Assembly (NCBI RefSeq): GCF_000936425.1
Contig: NZ_AVFK01000003.1
Location: 1-64,000, forward strand
DNA: 64,000 bases
Reading direction: 5' to 3'
Origin: Skermanella aerolata KACC 11604
GTDB lineage: Bacteria > Pseudomonadota > Alphaproteobacteria > Azospirillales > Azospirillaceae
The notes under the pieces: generated by a model
The model's database searches: none
What the model was told of the DNA's origin: nothing
The model's input: the letters and a program-made list of their open reading frames with translations, nothing else
In this document: in pieces, positions 27,496-36,795 of the stretch
Layout: every line of letters starts with the position of its first letter
Position numbering within the stretch: the stretch's first letter is position 1
Position numbers and translations under genes: made by a program

Positions 27496-28872
27496 TCAGT
27501 GCTTTGCCGCCGCGTGTCGGTTGGTAAGGTCGAGTGAGCGCAGGGACGTCACGCGGTCGAGATCCATCAGGTCGCCGAACAGCCGGTCGGCGGTCTCGCC
27601 GCTGCCCAGCCGGTCGCCCACGCAGTCGATGAACTTCGCCCGCAACTCGTCGCGGCTGAGCCGCTTGCCCCAGCTTCCCTTGGCGAGAGCCACCGGCTCG
27701 TGCCGGAGGGTCTGGCCGGAGCCCAGCACCACCGATACCTCATCCGCCGGGGCGAACGGCATGTCGGGCATGCATTCGTCCGTCGTCGTCGTGACGACCT
27801 TCGTCATCGCCTGGACCACGTCGTCCCGCCGGACGAAATCGTCGGTGAGCTGGCGCAGGCCGACCTGACCGGCGACCAAGGCCGAGGCCATGGCGAACTC
27901 GATGCTGAACTTCGCTTCAAGCCCGGTCTTCGGCGACCGGTTGCGCAGCATCAGCCGCTGTGTCCTGCCGATCCGGACGTGGATTTCCGCCACGTCGTTC
28001 GGGGTCAGGCCGTGGTCGCGCACAAGGTCGAGCATAGCGTCGATGCTGCGATGGGTCGCGTAGCAGATCGGGTACTGCTTGACGTTGACCCCATGCTCCG
28101 CCAGCCGCCAGCGCCCGCCCAAGGCGTCGTCGCCGAAGTCGAGGCGCGGCTCGCCCGAGGGGGAATGGGCGCGCAGCAGGCCGACCGGATGCTCGATCGC
28201 GTCGGGCGAGCCGGTGAAGCCGCTGGCCGCCAGCCTCGCCGCCATCACCCCCGCCTGAGCCGCCCGCCCGGCATGGAGCGACTTGGTCATGGTGCCGAAA
28301 TTGGCGACCAGTCCCGATGCCATCGACGCGGCGATCGCCACCGCATGGGCCGACTGGGTCGCGTCCAGCCCGTTCAGCCGGGCACAGGCCGCAGCTGCCG
28401 CCAGCGTGCCCCACAAGGCGGTCGGATGGAACCCCCTATCATGCATGTGGCCGGGTTCGAGTTCGACCAGCCGCGCCCAGACCTCGTAGCCGATGGCATA
28501 GGCTTTGACCGCCTCGGCGCCGCTCGAATCCAGTGCCCAGCCTTCCGCCAGGATGGCCGGCGTCAGCACGGCGCTCGTATGGCCGTCCAGAACGACGTCG
28601 TCGTAGTCCAGGACATGGGCGGCGACGCCGTTGACCAGCGCCGCGTCGAGCGGCGTCAGCGGGCGGCCGGAGGGGATCTCCGGCACGCCGCCGGCTGCCG
28701 TTGTACCCACGAGGTCGGCGGCGATCCGCACCGCCGGCTCGTCCGCCCCGCCGATGGTGACGGCGACGCAGTCCGTCATGCCGATCCGGGCGGCTTCCCG
28801 GCACTCCGCCGGAAGGGCGTTTCCGTCATATGAAGCGATGAAGGCTCCGATGTCGCAGGTCAGGGATGCCAT
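27496..28872 (-). CDS. MmgE/PrpD family protein
   Basis: A 458-residue member of the family of 2-methylcitrate dehydratase (PrpD) and cis-aconitate decarboxylase. Typical segments: LVNGVAAHVLDYDDVVLDG, HPTALWGTLAAAAACARLNG, MTKSLHAGRAAQAGVMAARL and KQYPICYATHRSIDAMLDLV. It probably dehydrates or isomerises a tricarboxylate- or hydroxy-acid-like substrate. It lies between the acyl-CoA dehydrogenase and the TRAP genes. Which activity it has cannot be told from motifs. Confidence 0.88.
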   Translation of the reverse strand: MASLTCDIGAFIASYDGNALPAECREAARIGMTDCVAVTIGGADEPAVRIAADLVGTTAAGGVPEIPSGRPLTPLDAALVNGVAAHVLDYDDVVLDGHTSAVLTPAILAEGWALDSSGAEAVKAYAIGYEVWARLVELEPGHMHDRGFHPTALWGTLAAAAACARLNGLDATQSAHAVAIAASMASGLVANFGTMTKSLHAGRAAQAGVMAARLAASGFTGSPDAIEHPVGLLRAHSPSGEPRLDFGDDALGGRWRLAEHGVNVKQYPICYATHRSIDAMLDLVRDHGLTPNDVAEIHVRIGRTQRLMLRNRSPKTGLEAKFSIEFAMASALVAGQVGLRQLTDDFVRRDDVVQAMTKVVTTTTDECMPDMPFAPADEVSVVLGSGQTLRHEPVALAKGSWGKRLSRDELRAKFIDCVGDRLGSGETADRLFGDLMDLDRVTSLRSLDLTNRHAAAKH

Positions 28873-28917
28873 GCGCCAGCTCCTTGTTCGGGAGAAGAGG
28901 ACGGTCGGTAGGGCCAG

Positions 28918-30111
28918 TCAATAGGACCGGGGCAGGCCCAGGACATGCTGGCCGACATAGGCCAGGATCAGGTTGGTCGAGATCGGCGCCACCTGATAAA
29001 GCCTCGCTTCCCGCCACTTGCGCTCGATGTCGTATTCGCGGGCGAAGCCGAAACCGCCATGGGTCTGCAAGGCGGCCTCGGCCGTATGCCACGTCGCTTC
29101 GGACGCCAGCATCTTGGCGATGTTCGCCTCCGAACCGCAGGGAGCGCCGGCCTCGAACAGGGCCGCCGCCCGCCGGGCCATCATGTCGGCGGCCTCGATC
29201 TCGGCATAGCAGCGGGCGAGCGGGAACTGGATTCCCTGGTTGCGGCCGATCGGACCGCCAAAGACCTCGCGGGTCTTGGCGTATTCGACCGCCTTGTCGA
29301 GCAGCCAGCGGCCGTCGCCCAGGCATTCGGTCGCGACCAGTATCCGTTCGGCGTTCATGCCGTCCAGGATATAGCGGAAACCCTTGCCTTCCTCACCGAT
29401 CAGGTTCTCGGCGGGTACCTTCAGGCCGTCCATGAAGACTTCGGTCGTGTTGTGGTTGATCAGCGCGTCGATCGGCCGGATTTCCATGCCGTTGCCGACG
29501 GCGTCGCGCAGATCGACCAGGAAGACCGACAGGCCGTCCGTCTTCTTCGCCACCTTGTCGAGCGGCGTCGTCCGGGCCAGCAGCAGCATCAGGTCGGAAT
29601 GCAGCGCCCTGGACGTCCAGACCTTCTGCCCGGTCACCACGTAGTGGTCGCCCTGCCGCTCCGCCCGCGTCTTCAGCTTGGTCGTGTCGGAACCGGATGT
29701 CGGCTCGGTTACGCCGAAGGCCTGGAGCCGGAGCGAGCCGTCGGCGATGCCGGGCAGGTAGCGCTGCTTCTGTTCGGCGCTGCCGTGCCGCAGCAGAGTG
29801 CCCATGATGTACATCTGGGCATGGGCGGGACTGGCGGTGCAACCGCTGGCATTGATCGTTTCCAGGATCACGGCGGCGGCGCGGATCGGCAGGCCGGAGC
29901 CGCCGTATTCCTCCGGGATCAGCGCCGCCAGGAAGCCGGCCCTGGTCAGTTCGTCGACGAACTCGGTCGGGTAGCCGGAGGCCTCGTCCAGCTTCCGCCA
30001 GTATTCGCCGGGGAAGCGCTGACAGACCCGGCGCACGGAATCGCGCAGTTCGGGATAGTCCTCGCCAAGTTCCATGGAAATGGCGTCGGGAGTGCTGAGA
30101 TATCCGTCCAT
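28918..30111 (-). CDS. Acyl-CoA dehydrogenase
   Basis: A 397-residue FAD enzyme. FGVTEPTSGSDTTKLKTRA is the FAD/substrate loop, YAKTREVFGGPIGRNQGIQF and LQTHGGFGFAREYDIERKWR are conserved C-terminal motifs; the catalytic base should be the Glu of AREYDIER or an upstream equivalent. It introduces an alpha-beta double bond into an acyl-CoA. It starts 12 bases below the HMG-CoA-lyase stop. In context a branched dicarboxyl-CoA such as 3-methylglutaryl-CoA is an attractive substrate (inference). Confidence 0.9.
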   Translation of the reverse strand: MDGYLSTPDAISMELGEDYPELRDSVRRVCQRFPGEYWRKLDEASGYPTEFVDELTRAGFLAALIPEEYGGSGLPIRAAAVILETINASGCTASPAHAQMYIMGTLLRHGSAEQKQRYLPGIADGSLRLQAFGVTEPTSGSDTTKLKTRAERQGDHYVVTGQKVWTSRALHSDLMLLLARTTPLDKVAKKTDGLSVFLVDLRDAVGNGMEIRPIDALINHNTTEVFMDGLKVPAENLIGEEGKGFRYILDGMNAERILVATECLGDGRWLLDKAVEYAKTREVFGGPIGRNQGIQFPLARCYAEIEAADMMARRAAALFEAGAPCGSEANIAKMLASEATWHTAEAALQTHGGFGFAREYDIERKWREARLYQVAPISTNLILAYVGQHVLGLPRSY

Positions 30112-30123
30112 GTCGCTTCTCCC

Positions 30124-31059
30124 TCAGGCGGCCAGGGCCGAAGCCGGCCGGTAATGCTTAGGCAGGCCGGCTTTCGCCACCATGCCGTAGAACTTCTCGT
30201 CCGGCAGCCAGGTCTCGACCTTCTGTCGAAGGGCGATCAGGGCATCTATGTCGATGCCGGTGTCGAAGCCCATGGACTCCAGCAGGAAGGCGCAGTCCTC
30301 GCTGTCGATGTTGCCGGTGGCTCCCGGCGCGAAGGGGCAGCCGCCCAGACCGCCGAGCGAGGCGTCGAAGCGGCGGACGCCGGCCTCGACGGCGGCGGTG
30401 ACGTTGGCGAGGCCCAGCCCGCGCGTGTCGTGGAAATGGGCCGCGACCGGAACATCGCCGCAGCGTTCCACGACCCGGCCCATCAGGCGGCGCACCTGTG
30501 CCGGATTGCCGTAGCCGACGGTGTCGGCGACGATGATCTCGTCCGCTCCCGCGTCGAGCAGCCGGTCGATGATCTCAACCACGCGGCCTTCGTCGACGGC
30601 GCCTTCCATGGTGCAGCCGAAGGCTGTCGCGACGCCGGCGCCGAGTGCCACCAAGCCCAGGCCGCGATGCGCCCGCGCCTGGACGATACGGCGGAAGTCC
30701 TCTATCGAGTCCTCGGTCGAGCGGCGGACATTGGCAAGATTGTGGGTCTCGCTCGCCGACAGGACGTAGTTAAGCTTGTGAACGCCAAGCTCGAAGCCGC
30801 GTTCCGCGCCCTTCAGGTTCGGCACCAGGGCCGAAAGCCGGAAACCGCCGATCTTGCCGGTCCGTTCCGCCACTTCGACGGCATCGGCGAACTGCGGCAC
30901 GATCTTGGGCGGCACAAAGGACGTGACCTCGATCTCGCCTACTCCTGCCGCTGCCTCTTCCCGGCACCACTCAACCTTGCGGTCGCTCGACAGGATGCAC
31001 CTGACCATCTGAAGGCCGTCACGCAGCCCTACTTCACGCAAGTAAGCTTTTTCCCGCAT
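30124..31059 (-). CDS. Hydroxymethylglutaryl-CoA lyase
   Basis: A 311-residue HMGL-like TIM-barrel enzyme. REVGLRDGLQ holds the metal-binding Asp and catalytic Arg, VAAHFHDTRGLGLANV supplies two metal His, and GLGGCPFAPGATGNIDSED is the HMGL signature with the catalytic Cys. It cleaves HMG-CoA to acetoacetate and acetyl-CoA, or a close analogue such as citramalyl-CoA. It lies between acyl-CoA dehydrogenase and enoyl-CoA hydratase genes, which in order would generate its substrate. Confidence 0.9.
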   Translation of the reverse strand: MREKAYLREVGLRDGLQMVRCILSSDRKVEWCREEAAAGVGEIEVTSFVPPKIVPQFADAVEVAERTGKIGGFRLSALVPNLKGAERGFELGVHKLNYVLSASETHNLANVRRSTEDSIEDFRRIVQARAHRGLGLVALGAGVATAFGCTMEGAVDEGRVVEIIDRLLDAGADEIIVADTVGYGNPAQVRRLMGRVVERCGDVPVAAHFHDTRGLGLANVTAAVEAGVRRFDASLGGLGGCPFAPGATGNIDSEDCAFLLESMGFDTGIDIDALIALRQKVETWLPDEKFYGMVAKAGLPKHYRPASALAA

Positions 31060-31101
31060 GGGATTCCCTCCCCCCTTCAGGCCTGTTGAAAGGCCCGGAT
31101 T

Positions 31102-31911
31102 TCAGCGGCCCTTGAAGTTCGGGCGTCGTTTTTCGTTGAAGGCAAGCACGCCTTCCCGCCGGTCCTCGGTCGGGACCATCCGGTTATAGGCTTCGATTTC
31201 GTAGGCCAAACCGTCCCACACCGACATCTGCATGCCCCGGTGCATCGCCTGCTTGGCCTGCCGGACCGAGATCGGCGCGTTGCCGGCGATGCGCTCCGCC
31301 GTCTTCAGCGCCTCGGGCACCAGATCGCCGATCGGTAGGACCCGGTTGAGCAGACCCCAGTCCAGCGCCTGCTGCGCCGTGAAGGGCAAGCCGGTCAGGA
31401 TGACCTCCTTCGCCCGGCGTTCGCCCATCGCACGCGGCAGGTTCTGGGTGCCGCCGGCCCCCGGCATGATACCCAGCGTGACCTCGGTCAGTGCGAACCG
31501 GGCGTGTTCGGCGGCGTAGGCGAAGTCGCAGGCCGCCGCGATCTCGCAGCCGCCGCCATAGGCGGCGCCGTTCACCGCGGCGATGCTGGGGATCGGGCAG
31601 CCCATCAGCGCACGGATCATCCGCTCGTAGATGGCATGCTGGCGCTGCCACGCCTCGTCCGTCATGCCCTTCCGTTCCTTGAGGTCGCCGCCGGCGCAGA
31701 AAGCCTTCTCCCCTTGGCCGGTCAGCACCAGACACCGGATGTCGTACTGGTCGATGGCGAAGTCTTCCAGGAGAGCCACGAGGTCGAGGCCCATCTGGGT
31801 GTTCATGGCGTTGGAGGCTTCGGGCCGGTCGAGCGTCACCAGCAAGACGTGCTCGCCCAGCCGTTCGAGCTTGAGCGTGTCGAATTCGATCCGTTCAAGT
31901 TTAACGGGCAT
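31102..31911 (-). CDS. Enoyl-CoA hydratase/isomerase family protein
   Basis: A 269-residue crotonase-fold enzyme. CAGGDLKERKGM forms the oxyanion and CoA region, AAVNGAAYGGGCEIAAACDF and LTEVTLGIMPGAGGTQNLPR carry the conserved turns and catalytic Glu position. Length and motifs fit hydratases such as methylglutaconyl-CoA hydratase. Its first codons overlap the end of the CoA-transferase gene by 11 bases, so the two are translationally coupled. Confidence 0.9.
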   Translation of the reverse strand: MPVKLERIEFDTLKLERLGEHVLLVTLDRPEASNAMNTQMGLDLVALLEDFAIDQYDIRCLVLTGQGEKAFCAGGDLKERKGMTDEAWQRQHAIYERMIRALMGCPIPSIAAVNGAAYGGGCEIAAACDFAYAAEHARFALTEVTLGIMPGAGGTQNLPRAMGERRAKEVILTGLPFTAQQALDWGLLNRVLPIGDLVPEALKTAERIAGNAPISVRQAKQAMHRGMQMSVWDGLAYEIEAYNRMVPTEDRREGVLAFNEKRRPNFKGR

Positions 31912-33061
31912 TCGCGGTCTCCCTCGATAGCGTGGCGCCGGTGTGCTGCCCCAGTTCCGGCGCCTTGCCGGTCCGGCGTGGGCGGACGCCGTCTAAAGTC
32001 ATCGGCAGTCCAGCCAACGGCAGGCCGGCATCGTCGCGGAACATGCCGAGACCTTGGGTCTGCGGATGCTCCATCACCTGATCGACCGTCTGGATCGGGG
32101 CACAGGGCACACCTGCGGCATCGAGCGCCGCCGCCAGTCCTTCCAACGTCATTCCGGCCATGTGCCGTTCGAGGTCGGAGACCAGCCGGCCCCGGTTGAC
32201 GACCCGCAAGGCATTGGTCGCGAACTCCGGATCGTCGGCAAGGTCGCCGCGGCCGAGCGCCAGGCAAAGCTTGCGGAACAGCCCGTCATTGCCGGCGGCG
32301 ACCATCAGCCAGCCGTCCCGCGTCTCGAACGCCTGATAGGGCACGATCTCGGCCAGCCCCGATCCGTGGGGACGGCGGACCTCGCCGGAGGCCGCGTATC
32401 CCGCCAGATGGACCGTCATCCATGCCAGCCCGGTTTCATAGAGCGATGTCGCGACATGGGCGCCGCTGCCCGTACCGCTGCCGTTGCCGGCGCGGGCCAG
32501 CAGGGCCGCCAGGATGCCGATCACCGACCACATGCCGGAACCCATGTCGACCAGCGAGACGCCGACCCTGACCGGCGGCCTGCCGCCTTCTCCGGTGACG
32601 CTCATGATACCGGAGAACGCCTGGACCAGCGGATCGTAACCGGGCTTCGACGCCATCGGGCCGTCGGCGCCGAAGGCTCCGATATCGCTGTAGACCAGAT
32701 CGGGTTTGACTTCGCGCAGCGATGCGGCGTCGAGGCCGTGTTTCGTCAGCAGTCCGGGGCGCAGGTTCTGGATCACCGCATCGGCTTCCTCCAGGATCAG
32801 CCGCCGCAGGTTCGCGACGTCCTCCGTCTTGGAAAGATCGACCGCGATGCTTTCCTTTCCACGGTTCAAACTGTGGAACGCGCTTGCGGTTCCTTCCCAG
32901 AACGGCGGTCCCCAGCCGCGCGCATAATCCCCGCCCGCCGGATTCTCGACCTTGATCACCCTGGCTCCCAAATCCGCCAGGATCAGTCCGGCGTACGGTG
33001 CCGCGACGCTATGGCCGATTTCCACGACGACAATGCCGCTGAGCGGTAATGTCCCTGACAT
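31901..33061 (-). CDS. CaiB/BaiF CoA-transferase family protein
   Basis: Start at ATG 33061, with GGGAGGAACG just upstream and the usual opening LPLSGIVVVEIGHSVAAPYA; a longer frame to 33133 is not used. 386 residues. ILADLGARVIKVENPAGGDYAR, SLNRGKESIAVDLSK and the catalytic Asp in VSLVDMGSGMWSV are class III CoA-transferase features. It moves CoA from a donor acyl-CoA to a carboxylic acid. As first gene of the leftward operon it probably activates the acid imported by the TRAP system. Confidence 0.9.
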   Translation of the reverse strand: MSGTLPLSGIVVVEIGHSVAAPYAGLILADLGARVIKVENPAGGDYARGWGPPFWEGTASAFHSLNRGKESIAVDLSKTEDVANLRRLILEEADAVIQNLRPGLLTKHGLDAASLREVKPDLVYSDIGAFGADGPMASKPGYDPLVQAFSGIMSVTGEGGRPPVRVGVSLVDMGSGMWSVIGILAALLARAGNGSGTGSGAHVATSLYETGLAWMTVHLAGYAASGEVRRPHGSGLAEIVPYQAFETRDGWLMVAAGNDGLFRKLCLALGRGDLADDPEFATNALRVVNRGRLVSDLERHMAGMTLEGLAAALDAAGVPCAPIQTVDQVMEHPQTQGLGMFRDDAGLPLAGLPMTLDGVRPRRTGKAPELGQHTGATLSRETANAR

Positions 33062-33117
33062 CGTTCCTCCCGTTTCTTGTGAAGGAAACGGTAATGTGCG
33101 AAGCTGCGCCGAGTCAA

Positions 33118-33129
33118 GAAAACGTTTCC
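33118..33129. promoter_or_regulatory. Candidate LacI-family operator
   Basis: GAAAACGTTTCC is a near-perfect palindrome centred on CG, the usual shape of LacI/GalR operators. A half-like site, GGAAACGGTAAT, lies about 35 bases to the left. Both are in the 92-base region between the divergent CoA-transferase and ligase starts. The LacI regulator at 23327 is the obvious candidate binder. Confidence 0.5.
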
Positions 33130-33153
33130 ACAAAAACTTCCAGGAGGGAATGC

Positions 33154-34704
33154 ATGCCGGGTTCGATCTGCTGGGAAAACGAGTTGGCTCCCCTGGCCCA
33201 GCGTCATGCCGGGCGGACGGCCATATCCGACCTCGAAGGCGACGTGACCTTCGCCGAACTGTTCAGCCGTGCCGCCGGCGTCGCGGGACGGCTGGTCGAT
33301 GCGGGTGTCGGTCCCGGAGAGCCGGTCGCTACGTTTCTCAAGAACGGCCGACGTGCCGTCTGGGCAAGCTACGGCGCCGTCATGGCCGGAGCGGCGGAAA
33401 CGCCGCTGAACACTCTCCTGTCACGGGACGAGATCGCCCACTGCCTCTGCATCGCCGGTATCCGGCGGGTCGTCACCGACCGGGAAGGAGCAGCCTTACT
33501 CGATGGTATTGTCACCGAAACACATCGAGTTGACGAGATCGCGCCGGCTGGTCTGGGCGGGACTGGTCTGCCGGCCGTGGCGGAGGACGCCTGGGGAAAG
33601 ATCGTCTTCACCTCCGGCACCACTGGGGCGCCCAAGGGAGTCGTCTACACCCATGGTGGGCGCTGGACCGCCAATATCCTGCTGCGCGCGACGCTCCAGA
33701 TAGCGCCCGGCCCAGGCGACAAGGTGCTGCTGATGACGCCCTATTCGCACGGCTCGTCACTGCTGTGCGGCGCTTTCCTAGACGGTGGAGCGGCGGCGTT
33801 CCTGCTGAACGGCGTCGATACCGCGACGGTTCTGCCGATCCTGGAGGAGCGCCGCGTCGATCAGGTCTTCGCGCCGCCGACCGTCTTGGCGAAGATCGTC
33901 GCCGCTGTTGGTGATCGGACTTTCCCGCATATTCGGACCGTTTTCACCGGAACGGCGCCGCTGTCGCCCGAACTCTACGCCAAGGCCCGCCATGTCTTCG
34001 GCCCTGTCGTTCGGTTGACCTACGGCAAGTCGGAGATCTTCAATCCGATCACTGTCCTGACGCCGGAGGAAACCGATGCATGGTACTCCGACCCCGATGC
34101 CGGCAAGAGCATCTGCGTCGGATGGCCGGCCAGCGGCGTCGAGATCCGTATCGACCCGCAGCCGACTGCCGACGGAGAAGTGAATGGCCTCCCCGGAACC
34201 GGAAGGCTTCTCCTGCGCGCCCGCCACATGTTGGCCGGCTATCTGACCGGCCAGGGCTTCGCACCTCTCGCGACGGACGAATTCCACGAGACCGGCGACA
34301 TCGGCATGGTCGACGCTCTCGGCCGCCTCCACCTGTGCGGACGAGAGGGCGACCTTATCAAGTCCGGCGGCTACCGGGTTTCGCCGGACGAGGTCGAAGG
34401 CTACCTGCGCCCCGCACTGCGGCAGGGCGAATTGCTGGTCGTTGGGCTGCCGTCGCCCTACTGGGGCGAAGTCATCACCGTGGCCACCGCCGGAGCCGAA
34501 CCCGGCTGGGAGCGCGAACTGGCGCCTGCGCTGGAGCGCATGACTCCGTACAAGCGCCCCCGTCTGTTCGTCACGCTGCCGGAACTGCCGCGCAACGCCA
34601 TGGGAAAGATAGTCCGGGCAAGGGTCCGGTCGATCATCGCGGAGGACTACGCGATGATCGACGGTCCCAAGGTCTCGCTCACCCGCCGCTCACGCGACGA
34701 ATAG
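33154..34704 (+). CDS. AMP-dependent acyl-CoA ligase/synthetase
   Basis: Start at ATG 33154, 5 bases after AGGAGGG; the frame upstream to 33049 lacks such a site. The 516-residue adenylating enzyme has the P-loop-like IVFTSGTTGAPKGVVYTHGG, the A5 region VVRLTYGKSE, the hinge DLIKSGGYRVSPDEVEGYL and the catalytic Lys in RNAMGKIVRARV. It forms an acyl-CoA from a carboxylic acid, ATP and CoA. It is divergent from the CoA-transferase operon and shares its promoter region, so it may offer a second route of substrate activation. Substrate unknown. Confidence 0.88.
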   Translation: MPGSICWENELAPLAQRHAGRTAISDLEGDVTFAELFSRAAGVAGRLVDAGVGPGEPVATFLKNGRRAVWASYGAVMAGAAETPLNTLLSRDEIAHCLCIAGIRRVVTDREGAALLDGIVTETHRVDEIAPAGLGGTGLPAVAEDAWGKIVFTSGTTGAPKGVVYTHGGRWTANILLRATLQIAPGPGDKVLLMTPYSHGSSLLCGAFLDGGAAAFLLNGVDTATVLPILEERRVDQVFAPPTVLAKIVAAVGDRTFPHIRTVFTGTAPLSPELYAKARHVFGPVVRLTYGKSEIFNPITVLTPEETDAWYSDPDAGKSICVGWPASGVEIRIDPQPTADGEVNGLPGTGRLLLRARHMLAGYLTGQGFAPLATDEFHETGDIGMVDALGRLHLCGREGDLIKSGGYRVSPDEVEGYLRPALRQGELLVVGLPSPYWGEVITVATAGAEPGWERELAPALERMTPYKRPRLFVTLPELPRNAMGKIVRARVRSIIAEDYAMIDGPKVSLTRRSRDE

Positions 34705-35805
34705 CGTCCGTTCGGCAAGCCAGTAAAGCCCCAGGGACATGATCGCCAAGGACCCGGCATAGACGACACCCGGCCGCCTCATGCCGGTCATTCCGGATGC
34801 CGTCGTCAGGCGGTCGAGCAGCAGAAGCGCGGGAACCGCTACGGCGACGATCGCAAGTTGGCCAATCTCGACGCCGACGTTGAAGGAGGCCAGCGCCGGA
34901 ACGACCGCCCCGGTCGGCAGGCCGAACGCCTGCAAGGCGCCGGCGAAGCCGAAACCGTGAATCAGGCCGAGGACGAAGGTGTCGCGCCAACGCTGATCGA
35001 CGTCCCGCGAAATGAAGTTTTCGGCGGCGACATAGACGATGCTCGCCGCAATGGCGGGCTCGACCAGGGACGGCGGCAGCACGGCAACGCCGCTGGCTGC
35101 CAGCGACAGGGTAATGCTGTGGGCCGCCGTGAAGGCCGTGACGATCTTGACGACTGGCATCAGCCTGCGTGCCCAAAGCAGAATGGCGAGCAGGAACGCG
35201 ACATGGTCGTAGCCCAGGAAGATGTGCTCGATACCGGACGCGATATAGCGCAGCACCGTCTCCATCAGGTCCGGTGCCGCGTTGGAAAGTGCCGCCTCCG
35301 TCTGATCGCCGTTCAGCAGGACCTGCGCCGGTCCCGCGCTGCCGCTCTCGTCTTCGTTCTCGATCAGGACGATCTGACGGGCCGACGGCTCGATTTCGGT
35401 CAGTACCGTCGACCGGTAGACGAGTGCGCCGGTGACGCCGGCACAGTCCCATTCCAGCGTGACGGCAATGCCGTCCCGGTCGGGCGCAGTTCCTGTCGAT
35501 ACCTGCCGGCAGGCCGCTCCGCCCTCGCCCCCGACGGTTGCGTTGCGGGTGAAGTAGCGAAGGATCGACTCGGTGGCATCGCGAAGCGCATCGCCGTCGA
35601 CGGTGCCGGTCGCGGCGTCGTAGATCGCCGATCCGATTGCCCGATCGACATCGCTGCCCTTGATGCCGATCGTCGCAACTATGGCGTCGCCCCTTATCGA
35701 GAGACGGGCATTGGTCAGGTTGACCTCGTGTGCCCCAGCGGATCCGGGCCGCAGGATCAGGGCCAGCAGGACGAGAAGGACTGCAAGCGGAAGTTTCCCG
35801 GTCAT
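34690..35805 (-). CDS. HupE/UreJ-like membrane protein
   Basis: A 371-residue protein with a signal peptide ending in SAGAHE, a periplasmic domain of about 170 residues, then five to six membrane segments. GIEHIFLGYDHVAFLLAILL, TAFTAAHSITLSLAASG and LIHGFGFAGALQ contain the conserved His and Asp residues of the HupE/UreJ_2 family, linked with metal (Ni/Co/Cu) handling. The function of this branch is unproven. It converges on the ligase gene with a 15-base overlap and is followed upstream by exported beta-propeller genes. Confidence 0.8.
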   Translation of the reverse strand: MTGKLPLAVLLVLLALILRPGSAGAHEVNLTNARLSIRGDAIVATIGIKGSDVDRAIGSAIYDAATGTVDGDALRDATESILRYFTRNATVGGEGGAACRQVSTGTAPDRDGIAVTLEWDCAGVTGALVYRSTVLTEIEPSARQIVLIENEDESGSAGPAQVLLNGDQTEAALSNAAPDLMETVLRYIASGIEHIFLGYDHVAFLLAILLWARRLMPVVKIVTAFTAAHSITLSLAASGVAVLPPSLVEPAIAASIVYVAAENFISRDVDQRWRDTFVLGLIHGFGFAGALQAFGLPTGAVVPALASFNVGVEIGQLAIVAVAVPALLLLDRLTTASGMTGMRRPGVVYAGSLAIMSLGLYWLAERTLFVA

Positions 35806-35808
35806 GGC

Positions 35809-36795
35809 TCAATCACGGGCGTATTGGGCCGGCAGCATACCGACATAGCCGGTGATATCGGCGTACCAGACGCCGCCGTCGCGATCGATCGCCAAGCTGT
35901 AGGGCCGCGCGCGTTCCCGAGGGATCTTGAACGTCGCGACCTTGCCGTCGCGCAGTCGGCCAAGGCTGCCGGTGCGCAGCATGCCGAACCAGACGCTCCC
36001 GTCCGGCGCCGCCACCAGACCGCTCAGCCCGGCATTCTCGGTCGGTACGTCGAACTCCGTGAACATCCCGTCCTTGAACCGGCCGATCCGGTTCCGCCAG
36101 AACTGGATGAACCAGGCCGAACCGTCCGGCCCGACCGCGATGTCGGTCGGCACCGACCCGCGCTGAGGTATGTCGAAGGACTGCACGGAGCCGTCGCCCC
36201 CGACGCGAAGGAGCTGGTTCGCATCCTGAAGCGTCGCCCATACGGCGCCGTCCGGCGCCGCCGCCACGCCGTAGGGACCGCCCGGCAAGGCGTCGTAGAC
36301 GTGCCGGGTCAGCGTTCCGTCGCGCAGGCTGGTGATGCTGAAACTAGTGCCCTCGGCGAACCAGGCGGCGCCGTCCGGCGCTACGGAAAGCCGACCCAGG
36401 CGAACGATTGGTGTGTCCAGCGGGTAGCTTGTAATCGTGCCGGACGGATCGATCCGCTTGACCGCCCTGGCAGCCGCGTCGGTGTACCAGGCGCCCCCGT
36501 CGGATGCGGCGCCGAGGCCGATCGGCTCGACATTGCGGCCCTGTGTCGGCAGCCGCTCGATCTTGCCGTCGCGCACGCGTCCGATCGCGTCGGCAAGGTC
36601 CAGCGTGAACCAGATCGAACCGTCCGGCGCCGCCGCCACGGCCGTCGGCATGTCCTGGGGCTGCGTCATCGGATACTCGACGAACCGCGCCTCCGCTCCG
36701 GCGCCGGCGAACCGGTTGAGCGCGACGGCGGTTGTCGCCGCTACCGTCAGCAGTACTGCCGCACCGATGCCGTGCAGGCGGGAAATCTTCAGCAT
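35809..36795 (-). CDS. Vgb-like (streptogramin-lyase-type) beta-propeller protein
   Basis: A 328-residue protein with an N-terminal signal or anchor (GIGAAVLLTVAATTAVAL), then about seven repeats of the type AVAAAPDGSIWFTLDLADAI / IAVGPDGSAWFIQFWRNRIG. This PDGS-x-W-F pattern is typical of virginiamycin B lyase-like propellers, most of which are not resistance enzymes. It is probably periplasmic or membrane-anchored; function unknown. It is 4 bases from the HupE-like start and overlaps the next propeller gene by 7 bases. Confidence 0.8.
   Translation of the reverse strand: MLKISRLHGIGAAVLLTVAATTAVALNRFAGAGAEARFVEYPMTQPQDMPTAVAAAPDGSIWFTLDLADAIGRVRDGKIERLPTQGRNVEPIGLGAASDGGAWYTDAAARAVKRIDPSGTITSYPLDTPIVRLGRLSVAPDGAAWFAEGTSFSITSLRDGTLTRHVYDALPGGPYGVAAAPDGAVWATLQDANQLLRVGGDGSVQSFDIPQRGSVPTDIAVGPDGSAWFIQFWRNRIGRFKDGMFTEFDVPTENAGLSGLVAAPDGSVWFGMLRTGSLGRLRDGKVATFKIPRERARPYSLAIDRDGGVWYADITGYVGMLPAQYARD

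Noticed and set aside
35809-36795. Antibiotic resistance by a virginiamycin B lyase
   Set aside because: Propeller repeats resemble Vgb, but this fold is widespread and the context is exported propeller/HupE genes, so resistance is not supported.
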